From Bdellovibrionales bacterium (GTDB lineage Bacteria > Bdellovibrionota > Bdellovibrionia > Bdellovibrionales > UBA1609), in the NCBI GenBank assembly GCA_026648125.1, contig JAPKGD010000093.1, forward strand, positions 1 through 6,803: a stretch of 6,803 bases of DNA. Direction: 5' to 3'. Positions 1-5,600 of the stretch are shown piece after piece. The notes below the pieces were generated by a model, which worked only from the letters and a program-made list of their open reading frames with translations, was not told where the DNA came from and did no database searches. Both the position numbers and the translations under genes were made by a program. Position 1 is the first letter of the stretch. Each line of letters begins with the position of its first letter.

Positions 1-686
1 GAGAATATAAGGTCAAAGCCAATGTTGGTAAACCGCAAGTGAGTTTTAGGGAAACCATTACGAGTGCGGCAAAGGGCGAGGGAGTTTTTGATCGCGAGGT
101 CGCGGGAGACAAACTCTTCGCTCGCGCGGTCGTCGAAATTTCGCCACTTCCTAGAGGTGAGGGTGTTCAATTTGAATCCAAGGTTCAAGTCGCGAAGCCC
201 TTTGTAAAGGAGCTTCTTGAGGCGGCGAAGCAAGGTGCAGTTGAGGCAGCCGAAGTGGGAATGCTGGCAGGATATCCTCTGATTGACTTAAAAATAACTC
301 TAGTTGAGGTCTCCGCGCGCGACAAAGAGTCGACAGAGATGGCATTCAAAGTTGCTTCTTCGTCGGCATTTCGTGAGGCCATGAAAAAGGTTAAGAGCCA
401 ACTTCTTGAGCCCATTTTTAAAGTCGAAGCTCTAACACCCGATGAGTTTATGGGTAATGTGATCGCTGACATCAACGCGAGACGAGGGCGTGTTCTACAG
501 ATGAACCCCAAAAGTGGTCTCCAGGTCGTCCAAGCTGAAGTGCCGTTGATGAACCTCTTTGGTTACGCCACTGATATTAGATCGTTAAGTCAGGGGCGAG
601 CCTCATTCAGTATGGAATTTATGCAGTATGCAGCGGTTCCGCCAAAGACTGAACAGGAGATCTTGGCCGGCTTAGGGCGAATATAG
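1..686 (+). CDS. Elongation factor G-like GTPase, C-terminal part (5' partial), divergent paralogue
   Basis: The first complete codon is at position 3. The 227 visible residues cover domains IV and V of EF-G; the GTPase domain lies upstream of the window. The family drives tRNA-mRNA translocation or, in some paralogues, ribosome recycling. Clear landmarks are ANVGKPQVSFRETI at the start of domain IV, LAGYPLIDLKI in its middle, LLEPIFKVE at the start of domain V, and FGYATDIRSLSQGRASFSMEF near the end. The GTG at position 39 is internal, not a start. The glycine-rich domain IV loop of canonical EF-G (GGRGQYG) is replaced by REVAGDKLFAR at about 93-125, and the GGVIPGEY-type segment is replaced by VQVAKPFVKE at about 183-212. 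This looks like one of the divergent EF-G subfamilies, such as the spdEFG types of spirochaetes, planctomycetes and deltaproteobacteria. The exact subfamily cannot be fixed from this fragment, so no symbol is given. Confidence 0.9.
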   Translation, partial: EYKVKANVGKPQVSFRETITSAAKGEGVFDREVAGDKLFARAVVEISPLPRGEGVQFESKVQVAKPFVKELLEAAKQGAVEAAEVGMLAGYPLIDLKITLVEVSARDKESTEMAFKVASSSAFREAMKKVKSQLLEPIFKVEALTPDEFMGNVIADINARRGRVLQMNPKSGLQVVQAEVPLMNLFGYATDIRSLSQGRASFSMEFMQYAAVPPKTEQEILAGLGRI

Positions 687-737
687 GGCCAGCGCGGCTC
701 TCAGGGCCTACATGCTTAATTTTTCACCGCTTTTCCT

Positions 738-767
738 TTGACAAAGCGAAGTTACGCCGAGCATACT
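738..767 (+). promoter_or_regulatory. Predicted sigma-70-type promoter of the S10 cluster
   Basis: A perfect TTGACA -35 box (738-743) is followed after 18 bp by CATACT (762-767), which matches the TATAAT consensus at 4 of 6 positions. Transcription would begin near 774, about 158 nt before the rpsJ start codon. It is the only good promoter seen in the gap between the EF-G gene and rpsJ, and no comparable one was found inside the cluster. A 6-bp inverted repeat, CGCTTT (728-733) and AAAGCG (743-748), straddles the -35 box; it could be an operator or chance. Confidence 0.65.
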
Positions 768-782
768 GCCCGCCTTGTAACT

Positions 783-869
783 CCCTATTCTCATGGATCG
801 GGGTCTCAAGTCGCGGTAATGACTAGGAAATTCGCGATACTGGGGCTCGATAGGATGATGAGAAAAGGG
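783..869 (+). promoter_or_regulatory. Leader long-range hairpin (element I)
   Basis: CCCTATTCTCAT (783-794) pairs with ATGAGAAAAGGG (858-869), giving 11 base pairs and one A-A mismatch. Inside, ATCGGG (797-802) pairs with CTCGAT (846-851), with one G-U pair. Inside that, GTCGCGG (810-816) pairs with TTCGCGAT across 832-838, with G-U pairs at both ends, closing a 15-nt loop. The three helices nest into one extended rod with small internal loops. The pairing was read by eye; no folding energy was computed. Confidence 0.45.
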
Positions 870-903
870 TCCTATTTTGTCTTTTGCAGGCAAAATGGGG
901 CTC
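867..903 (+). promoter_or_regulatory. Leader hairpin next to the rpsJ ribosome binding site (element II)
   Basis: GGGTCCTATTTTG (867-879) pairs without interruption with CAAAATGGGGCTC (891-903): 13 base pairs including three G-U pairs, closing an 11-nt loop (880-890). A smaller internal alternative, TTTTG (882-886) with CAAAA (891-895) around CAGG, uses the same right arm. The hairpin ends 28 nt before the rpsJ ATG and is followed by GTGGGAACGG rather than a T-tract, so it is not an intrinsic terminator. Bases 867-869 are also used by element I, so the two compete at their junction. Confidence 0.55.
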
Positions 904-931
904 GTGGGAACGGTAAAAAGTAGGGTGCAGT

Positions 932-1249
932 ATGCAGAGTCAAAAGATCCGAATTCGACTGCGAGCGTTTGATCACAAGCTGCTCGACCAATCGACAAAA
1001 GAGATTGTTGAAACCGCTCGTAGAACGGGCGCTCGAGTGGCGGGACCAATTCCGCTTCCCACTCGAATTAACAGGTACACCGTGTTGCGCTCGCCTCACG
1101 TCGACAAAAAGTCGCGAGAGCAATTTGAGATTCGCACACACAAGCGACTGCTCGATATCCTCGAGCCCACTCAGCAGACAATTGATCAGCTCATGAAGCT
1201 GGATCTTTCCGCTGGTGTGCATGTCGATATTAAACTTTCGGGCCTCTAA
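932..1249 (+). CDS. rpsJ: 30S ribosomal protein S10 (uS10)
   Basis: The 105-residue product matches the usual S10 length of about 103. S10 sits in the head of the 30S subunit and, in complex with NusB, also takes part in transcription antitermination. Family signatures are QKIRIRLRAFDH at the N-terminus, GPIPLPTR (residues 38-45), SPHVDKKSREQFEIRTHKR (54-72) and the C-terminal strand GVHVDIKL. The ATG is chosen because it gives the standard MQSQKIRIRL start and has AGGG at 922-925, 6 nt upstream. It is the first gene of the cluster and lies behind a structured leader. The sequence resembles Bdellovibrio-type S10 as remembered, which is the main hint to the organism. Confidence 0.97.
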   Translation: MQSQKIRIRLRAFDHKLLDQSTKEIVETARRTGARVAGPIPLPTRINRYTVLRSPHVDKKSREQFEIRTHKRLLDILEPTQQTIDQLMKLDLSAGVHVDIKLSGL

Positions 1250-1262
1250 GGAGTAGTGAGTC

Positions 1263-1931
1263 ATGAGTGAGACGAATGAGACTCAGACCCAAGACGCAAA
1301 GTCGGTTCAGTTGAACGGGCTTTTTGCGTTTAAGGTTGGAATGAGCACGATGTATGACGATAAGGGCGAAGCAGTTCCAGTGACGGTCCTTAAGTACGAA
1401 CCATGGGTTGTTTCTGCGGTCCGCACACCAGAAAAAAATGGGTATGCAGCGGTACAGATCGCTTGCCGACCACAGCGGGCTGCCCGTGCGACAAAGGCAG
1501 GAACAGCTGCGATGAAAGCAGCGGGCTTTGAGAACGGGGCGAAGTTAGTTCGTGAAATCCGCCAGACCTTGCCTGAGGGCGTGTCGGTTGGGCAGAACGT
1601 TGAGATTGGCAGCCTAAAAAAGGGTGATCAGGTCAAAGTTACGGGCACTAGCCGAGGGCGAGGTTTCTCGGGTGTTGTTCGCCGCTGGAGTTTTGCGGGA
1701 GGTCCCGCCACTCACGGATCTGGATTTCATCGAAAGCCGGGTTCGGTCGGAAATCGAACTGAGCCAGGTCGGGTTATGCCAGGAAAGAAGATGGCCGGTC
1801 ATTACGGGAACGAAGTTGTGACTGTAAAGAACCTCCAGATTCTGGATGTGTTGCCTGAAGAAAATGTAGTTTTGGTGCGAGGTTCGGTGCCAGGGCATCG
1901 AAACTCTTTAGTTCAACTGATGAAGGCTTAA
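1263..1931 (+). CDS. rplC: 50S ribosomal protein L3 (uL3)
   Basis: L3 is an early-assembling 50S protein whose long internal extension reaches towards the peptidyl transferase centre. The 222-residue product shows GLFAFKVGM (19-27), SRGRGFSG (130-137), GGPATHGS (146-153), and a GSVGNRTEPGR segment followed by GKKMAG (to about 179). It is longer than the usual 205-210 residues because about 18 polar residues (MSETNETQTQDAKSVQLN) precede the conserved first strand. The ATG start is supported by AAGGAG at 1248-1253, 9 nt upstream and overlapping the rpsJ stop. The glutamine that PrmB methylates in E. coli L3 (the second Gln of GQNQTPG) aligns with Thr in GNRTEPG, so that modification is not expected. 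It lies 13 bp after rpsJ and 5 bp before rplD. Confidence 0.97.
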   Translation: MSETNETQTQDAKSVQLNGLFAFKVGMSTMYDDKGEAVPVTVLKYEPWVVSAVRTPEKNGYAAVQIACRPQRAARATKAGTAAMKAAGFENGAKLVREIRQTLPEGVSVGQNVEIGSLKKGDQVKVTGTSRGRGFSGVVRRWSFAGGPATHGSGFHRKPGSVGNRTEPGRVMPGKKMAGHYGNEVVTVKNLQILDVLPEENVVLVRGSVPGHRNSLVQLMKA

Positions 1932-1936
1932 AGATT

Positions 1937-2557
1937 ATGGCTAAGGCAGATGTTTTAGGTTGGGATAAAAAGGTAGTTGGTCAGGCGGACCTCGACAGTA
2001 AAGTGTTTGAGGCAGACGAGAATCCGGCGATCCTTCACACTTTGGTTCGTTGGCAGTTGGCCGGCCGCAGGCAGGGGACACACAAGGCGAAGGTTAAGGG
2101 TGAGGTTGCTGGTTCTGGTAAGAAGCCGTTTAAGCAAAAGGGAACAGGCAATGCACGTCAGGGCTCACTGCGCTCTCCTTTAATGCCTGGTGGAGGCATC
2201 ACTTTTGGACCTGTACCTCGAGATTATTCTTACTCCCTTCCCAAAAAGGTTCGACAGTTGGGTTTAAGAACAGCACTCTCCAAGCTCAATAGAGATGGAA
2301 AGTTATTTGTTGTCGACTCGATGAAGTCGGAAGGTAAGACCAAAGAGCTTGCTGAGCGCCTTAAGAACTTTGGCGTTGAAAAGGCTGTTTTGATTGATCA
2401 AAGTGCGGACGCTTTGTTTTCGCGGGCCTCACGAAATTTACCTAAGGTTCGGTATTATTCCGTTGATGGTTTGAATGTTTACGATCTTCTCAAGTATGGA
2501 ACTTTGGTTTTGACCAAAGAGAGCTTGGGGCGCGTAGTTGAACGGTGTGGAGTTTAG
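1937..2557 (+). CDS. rplD: 50S ribosomal protein L4 (uL4)
   Basis: L4 binds 23S rRNA domain I and forms part of the exit tunnel constriction together with L22. In E. coli it is also the autogenous repressor of the S10 operon. The 206-residue product is close to the usual length of about 201. The long tunnel loop is present at about residues 43-100: GRRQGTHKAKVKGEVAGSG, KPFKQKGTGNARQGS, then the G-rich MPGGGITFGP. The ATG lies 5 bp after the rplC stop, with AAGG inside the end of rplC as a rather distant ribosome binding site (about 10 nt). The presence of L4 downstream of a structured leader makes it one candidate regulator of that leader; this is inference. Confidence 0.97.
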   Translation: MAKADVLGWDKKVVGQADLDSKVFEADENPAILHTLVRWQLAGRRQGTHKAKVKGEVAGSGKKPFKQKGTGNARQGSLRSPLMPGGGITFGPVPRDYSYSLPKKVRQLGLRTALSKLNRDGKLFVVDSMKSEGKTKELAERLKNFGVEKAVLIDQSADALFSRASRNLPKVRYYSVDGLNVYDLLKYGTLVLTKESLGRVVERCGV

Positions 2558-2559
2558 AT

Positions 2560-2838
2560 ATGTCGGGTGTAATTAAGCGACCCCTGATTACCGAGAAAAA
2601 CAGTCAACTGGCTGAGACTGGTGTTTATGTTTTTGAGGTCAATCGGCAGGCGACGAAGGAAGATATTAAAAAGGCCGTTGAAAAGTCTTTTCGAGTGAAA
2701 GTTAAGTCGGTGCGAACTTTGGTATGCCGTGGTCGTGCCCGTCGGACTCGATTAGGTATAGGTCCAGTACAGTATTGGAAAAAGGCGTTGGTTCGATTGA
2801 ACCAAGGTGAAAAGATCGCCTTGTTTGAGGGAGCATAA
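2560..2838 (+). CDS. rplW: 50S ribosomal protein L23 (uL23)
   Basis: L23 lies at the tunnel exit and docks trigger factor and the signal recognition particle. The 92-residue product starts with MSGVIKRPLITEKN; the Glu of TEK (residue 12) corresponds to the trigger factor contact Glu18 of E. coli. ATKEDIKKAVEKSF and VKVKSVRTL are further family landmarks. The ATG at 2560 is preferred over an upstream in-frame GTG at 2545: it gives the standard family start and has GGAG at 2549-2552, 7 nt away, while the GTG would add five unconserved residues and overlap rplD. It follows rplD by 2 bp and precedes rplB by 3 bp. Confidence 0.95.
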   Translation: MSGVIKRPLITEKNSQLAETGVYVFEVNRQATKEDIKKAVEKSFRVKVKSVRTLVCRGRARRTRLGIGPVQYWKKALVRLNQGEKIALFEGA

Positions 2839-2841
2839 GTC

Positions 2842-3660
2842 ATGGGAGTAAAGACATTTCGACCAAGAAGTCCTGGCCGCCGTCAAATGACGGGCTACGA
2901 TTTTTCTGAAGTCACAAAGACGAAACCAGAAAAGTCGCTGACTGCTCCGCTACAGCGTCCAGCAGCACGAAATAATACTGGTATGATTATGGTTCGCCAC
3001 AAGGGCGGTGGCCATAAGCGTCGGTATCGATTGATTGATTTTAAGCGTCGTCACGACAACGTACCAGCGAAGGTGACGGCAATTGAGTATGATCCTAATC
3101 GGACTTGCCGAATTGCCCTTCTTGCTTATGCGAATGGAGCGAAGGCTTATATCATCGCTCCAGTTGGCCTCAAGGTCGGCGACACTGTTATTTCGGGTAC
3201 AGACGTTGATATCAAGCCGGGGAATACGCTTCCTTTGGCAAATATTCCGGTCGGTACAATTATTCACAACATCGAACTCCGGCCCGGAAAGGGTGGGCAG
3301 CTCTGCCGAAGTGCGGGTGCTGAGGCGACCCTTGTTGCGAAGCTTGGTCAATACTGCCAGGTTCGAATGCCTTCGGGAGAGGTACGGCAGATACTTTCAG
3401 TTTGCCGAGCTTCGATTGGACAAGTTGGAAATACAGATAACGAGAATATTAGCCTTGGAAAGGCGGGTCGAGCCCGCTGGAGAGGTATTCGTCCCTCGGT
3501 TCGTGGTATGGCCATGAATCCGATTGACCACCCACTCGGTGGTGGTGAGGGAGTTGGAAAGGGTCATCATCCGGTGACTCCTTGGGGGCAGCCTTGCAAA
3601 GGCTATAAAACCCGCAAGAACAAGCGAACTGACAATATGATCGTTAAGCGTCGTAAATAG
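2842..3660 (+). CDS. rplB: 50S ribosomal protein L2 (uL2)
   Basis: L2 supports subunit association and the peptidyl transferase region. The 272-residue product is full length (273 in E. coli). Landmarks are RHKGGGHKRRYRLIDFKR (52-69), EYDPNR (82-87), IKPGNTLPLANIPVGTIIHN (125-143), GKGGQLCRSAG (149-159) and RARWRGIRPSVRGMAMNP to HPVTPWG (210-249). His230 corresponds to the conserved peptidyl transferase histidine (229 in E. coli without the initiator Met). The next histidine of the DHPHGGG motif is Leu here (DHPLGGG), a substitution that I recall in other bacteria. It starts 3 bp after rplW, with GAGGGAG inside the end of rplW serving as ribosome binding site. Confidence 0.98.
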   Translation: MGVKTFRPRSPGRRQMTGYDFSEVTKTKPEKSLTAPLQRPAARNNTGMIMVRHKGGGHKRRYRLIDFKRRHDNVPAKVTAIEYDPNRTCRIALLAYANGAKAYIIAPVGLKVGDTVISGTDVDIKPGNTLPLANIPVGTIIHNIELRPGKGGQLCRSAGAEATLVAKLGQYCQVRMPSGEVRQILSVCRASIGQVGNTDNENISLGKAGRARWRGIRPSVRGMAMNPIDHPLGGGEGVGKGHHPVTPWGQPCKGYKTRKNKRTDNMIVKRRK

Positions 3661-3669
3661 GAGTAGAGT

Positions 3670-3972
3670 GTGGGACGTTCAGTAAAAAAAGGTCCGTTTA
3701 TTGATCATCACCTGGCCAACAAAGTTGAAAAGGCTCGGGCGACGAACGACAAGAAGGTCATAAAAACTTGGTCACGCCGATCGACCGTTTTACCGGATAT
3801 GGTTGGATTGACATTTGCGGTTCATAACGGCCGCAAGTTTGTACCGGTTTACATTACGGAAAATATGATTGGTCACAAGTTGGGTGAATTTGCGCCAACT
3901 CGTACATTCAATGGCCACGCGGAAAAGAAAGCCGCATCTCCTGGTGCTGCGGCATCTGGCGGAAAGGCATAG
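3670..3972 (+). CDS. rpsS: 30S ribosomal protein S19 (uS19)
   Basis: S19 sits in the 30S head with S13 and contacts the A-site tRNA region. The 100-residue product starts with GTG: MGRSVKKGPFIDHHL, then the conserved TWSRRSTVLPDMVGLTFAVHNG segment and GHKLGEFAPTRTF. AGGAG at 3659-3663 lies 6 nt upstream and overlaps the rplB stop, which fixes the start. The C-terminus runs about eight residues beyond the usual 92, as a short Ala/Gly/Ser-rich tail (AASPGAAASGGKA) that is probably disordered. Confidence 0.97.
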   Translation: MGRSVKKGPFIDHHLANKVEKARATNDKKVIKTWSRRSTVLPDMVGLTFAVHNGRKFVPVYITENMIGHKLGEFAPTRTFNGHAEKKAASPGAAASGGKA

Positions 3973-3985
3973 TGAGGAATAGGCT

Positions 3986-4318
3986 ATGGAAGTAAAAGCA
4001 AGTTTGAGATACGCACGAATCGGAGCCCAAAAGGCGAGACTCGTGGCTGACTTGATTCGAGGCAAAGACGTCAATCAGGCGTTGAAGACTTTGACCTTCT
4101 TGGAGAAGAAGGGTGGAGGCTTGTTTAAGAAGCTCCTTGAATCGGCAGTGGCTAATGCTGAAAACAAGAACGTAATTGATGTAGATAATTTGTTTGTAAA
4201 GACAGTTTATGTTGATCAAGGCCCAGGGATGAAGAGATTTCGTCCTCGAGCTCAAGGTCGGGCTTTTCAGGTTAAGAAGAAGCTCAGTCATATTAACCTC
4301 GTTTTGGATGAGAAATAA
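3986..4318 (+). CDS. rplV: 50S ribosomal protein L22 (uL22)
   Basis: L22 spans 23S rRNA domains, and its beta-hairpin lines the exit tunnel opposite L4. The 110-residue product matches the 110 of E. coli. It opens MEVKASLRYARIGAQKARLVADLIRG in family style. The hairpin tip keeps MKR at residues 82-84, the same positions whose deletion gives erythromycin resistance in E. coli, so a macrolide-sensitive tunnel geometry is expected at this site. The C-terminus SHINLVL is standard. AGGA at 3975-3978 lies 7 nt upstream of the ATG. It sits 13 bp after rpsS and 13 bp before rpsC. Confidence 0.97.
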   Translation: MEVKASLRYARIGAQKARLVADLIRGKDVNQALKTLTFLEKKGGGLFKKLLESAVANAENKNVIDVDNLFVKTVYVDQGPGMKRFRPRAQGRAFQVKKKLSHINLVLDEK

Positions 4319-4331
4319 GGAAGGATAGAGC

Positions 4332-4997
4332 GTGGGACAGAAGGTCAATCCAGTCGGTTTACGCGTAGGGGTTATTCGAACCTGGGATTCTCGTTGGTAT
4401 GCACGAGGAAAACAGTACACAGATTACTTGCATGAAGATCAGAAGCTTCGTCAGTTTGTTCGTGAAAAGCTCAAGCATGCTGGCGTTGCAAAAATCGAGA
4501 TGGAGCGTGCGGCAAACAAGGTAAAGATCATTATTTCTACGGCGCGCCCTGGTGTTGTGATCGGTAAAAAAGGCACTGGAATTGATGCACTAAAGGCGGA
4601 TATTCAAAAGCTCACTCCCAATGAGGTATTTGTAAATATTCAGGAAGTTCGAAAGCCTGATCTTGATGCACAGCTTGTTGCAGAGAATATTGCCCTCCAG
4701 TTGGAGAAGCGGATTTCTTGGAGACGAGCACTTAAAAAGGCGTTGGCTGCTGCGGTACGTGGCGGAGTTCGTGGAATTAAAATTCGTGTCAGTGGACGTC
4801 TTGACGGAGCAGAGATTGCTCGATCGGAATGGTACAACGAAAAGAGCGTTCCACTCCATACACTTCGAGCTGATATTGACTTTGGAACGTCAGAAGCGCT
4901 CACGACGTATGGATTGATTGGAGTTAAAGTTTGGATCTATCGCGGTGACGTTTACTCCGCGAAAGAGATGGAGGAGGCAGGCCGTGTTAAGTCCTAA
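4332..4997 (+). CDS. rpsC: 30S ribosomal protein S3 (uS3)
   Basis: S3 lies at the mRNA entry channel and contributes to the ribosome's mRNA helicase activity. The 221-residue product starts with GTG (MGQKVNPVGLRVGVIRTWDSRWYA), with AAGGA at 4321-4325 placed 6 nt upstream. The KH domain motif GVVIGKKG is at 74-81. Arg131, Arg132 and Lys135, the helicase residues of E. coli S3, are all present at the same numbers (WRRALKK). GRLDGAEIARSEWY and PLHTLRADIDFGTSEALTTYG mark the C-terminal domain. Its last 14 bases overlap the start of rplP, and its codons for residues 214-216 carry the rplP ribosome binding site. Confidence 0.98.
   Translation: MGQKVNPVGLRVGVIRTWDSRWYARGKQYTDYLHEDQKLRQFVREKLKHAGVAKIEMERAANKVKIIISTARPGVVIGKKGTGIDALKADIQKLTPNEVFVNIQEVRKPDLDAQLVAENIALQLEKRISWRRALKKALAAAVRGGVRGIKIRVSGRLDGAEIARSEWYNEKSVPLHTLRADIDFGTSEALTTYGLIGVKVWIYRGDVYSAKEMEEAGRVKS
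4972..4977 (+). promoter_or_regulatory. Strong Shine-Dalgarno site of rplP inside rpsC
   Basis: AGGAGG lies 6 nt before the GTG at 4984 and inside the rpsC coding region. It decides the rplP start among several in-frame possibilities further upstream, and implies that rplP translation is coupled to the end of rpsC. Confidence 0.85.
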
Positions 4998-5391
4998 GCG
5001 TGTAAAGTGGCGTCGCCAGTTTCGCCCTCGCTTTACTGGATTTGCGACGCGTGGAAATAGTCTTGCGTTTGGCGATTATGGTCTTGTCGCCCTCGAGGCG
5101 GGGCGGTTAACCGCTCGGCAACTTGAGGCGGGCCGTATTGCAATAAGCCGATCTGTAAAGCGCGGCGGTAAGATGTGGTTGCGTGTGTTTCCAGATATTC
5201 CCGTCACTAAAAAGGCGGCAGAAACAAGAATGGGATCTGGAAAAGGAAGCCCGGAATTGTGGGTGGCGCTGATTAAGCCAGGTCGTGTTTTGTTTGAAAT
5301 GAATGGTGTTACAAAAGAGCAGGCGGCCGAGGCGTTTCGGCTGGCAGCACACAAGCTTCCATTCAAAACTAAGTTTGTGGTTCGGGAGTAG
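4984..5391 (+). CDS. rplP: 50S ribosomal protein L16 (uL16)
   Basis: L16 organises the A-site region of the 50S subunit and is a late assembly protein. Starting from GTG at 4984 the product is 135 residues (136 in E. coli) and begins MLSPKRVKWRRQFR, the standard family start. An earlier in-frame ATG at 4918 would add 22 residues encoded within rpsC and can be discarded. Landmarks are GRLTARQLEAGRIAISR, the KMWLRVFPDIPVTKK segment, TRMGSGKGSPELWVA and GRVLFEMNGV. Arg82 in RMGSGKG corresponds to E. coli Arg81, the residue hydroxylated by the oxygenase YcfD (RoxA); whether that enzyme exists here is unknown. The coding region overlaps rpsC by 14 bp. Confidence 0.97.
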   Translation: MLSPKRVKWRRQFRPRFTGFATRGNSLAFGDYGLVALEAGRLTARQLEAGRIAISRSVKRGGKMWLRVFPDIPVTKKAAETRMGSGKGSPELWVALIKPGRVLFEMNGVTKEQAAEAFRLAAHKLPFKTKFVVRE

Positions 5392-5396
5392 GATTT

Positions 5397-5588
5397 ATGA
5401 AGTTTGGAGAAATTAAAGATTTAACGGTTGAAGAGCTTCGTAAGCGATCACAGCAGCTCCGTGAGGAGCTCTTTGAGACTAAAATGAAGCACTCGTTGGG
5501 GCAGATCAATAACCCCATTGAGATTCGGACGAAGCGTCGTGATTTGGCGCGAGTTCTAACCGCAATGAATGCGAAGCTCTCGCAGTAA
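5397..5588 (+). CDS. rpmC: 50S ribosomal protein L29 (uL29)
   Basis: L29 is a small helical protein next to L23 at the tunnel exit. The 63-residue product equals the usual length and opens MKFGEIKDLTVEELRKRSQQLREELFE, followed by the hairpin of two helices typical of the family. GQINNPIEIRTKRRDLARVLT is the conserved second half. The ATG is 5 bp after the rplP stop, with GGGAG at 5384-5388 placed 8 nt upstream. Confidence 0.96.
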   Translation: MKFGEIKDLTVEELRKRSQQLREELFETKMKHSLGQINNPIEIRTKRRDLARVLTAMNAKLSQ

Positions 5589-5600
5589 GGTTGGGAATAA

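Larger units (their letters stand above)
774..931 (+). promoter_or_regulatory. Structured 5' leader of the S10 operon mRNA
   Basis: This is the predicted untranslated leader from the inferred transcription start to the rpsJ ATG. No convincing reading frame occupies it. It can fold into a long interrupted hairpin (783-869) followed by a second hairpin (867-903), leaving 28 nt with the rpsJ ribosome binding site (AGGG, 922-925) exposed. In Escherichia coli the S10 operon has a leader of similar length through which L4 represses transcription and translation. That precedent makes autoregulation by an encoded ribosomal protein plausible here, but no sequence match to the E. coli leader is claimed. 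Neither hairpin is followed by a U-run, so a simple intrinsic attenuator is not seen. Confidence 0.5.

Noticed and set aside
684..724. Possible intrinsic terminator after the EF-G gene: imperfect stem TAGGGCC (684-690) with GGCCTA (705-710), and TTTTT at 720-724
   Set aside because: The stem has a bulged G and a poorly paired interior, and the T-run starts 9 nt after it, too far for a normal intrinsic terminator.
738..923. Open frame of 61 codons in the fusA-rpsJ gap
   Set aside because: Its only start overlaps the -35 box, upstream of the predicted transcript start; it has no ribosome binding site, and its content resembles no known family. The leader structure explains the region better.
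2545..2559. Upstream GTG start for rplW
   Set aside because: It would add five unconserved residues and overlap rplD; the ATG at 2560 has GGAG 7 nt upstream and gives the standard L23 start.
2842..3660. L2 DHPLGGG variant as evidence of an altered peptidyl transferase
   Set aside because: The functional histidine (residue 230) is kept; only the second His is replaced, and I recall this variant in other bacteria.
3808..3830. TTGACA inside rpsS as an internal promoter
   Set aside because: No -10-like sequence is found at 16-18 bp; the nearest AT-rich hexamer is only 9 bp away.
3908..4420. 170-codon open frame on the minus strand
   Set aside because: It is antisense to rpsS, rplV and rpsC, all of which are certain genes; the translation has no recognisable domain. 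It is a shadow frame.
4918..4983. Upstream ATG start for rplP
   Set aside because: It lies well inside rpsC and gives 22 residues unlike any L16; the GTG at 4984 has AGGAGG 6 nt upstream and the conserved MLSPKR start.
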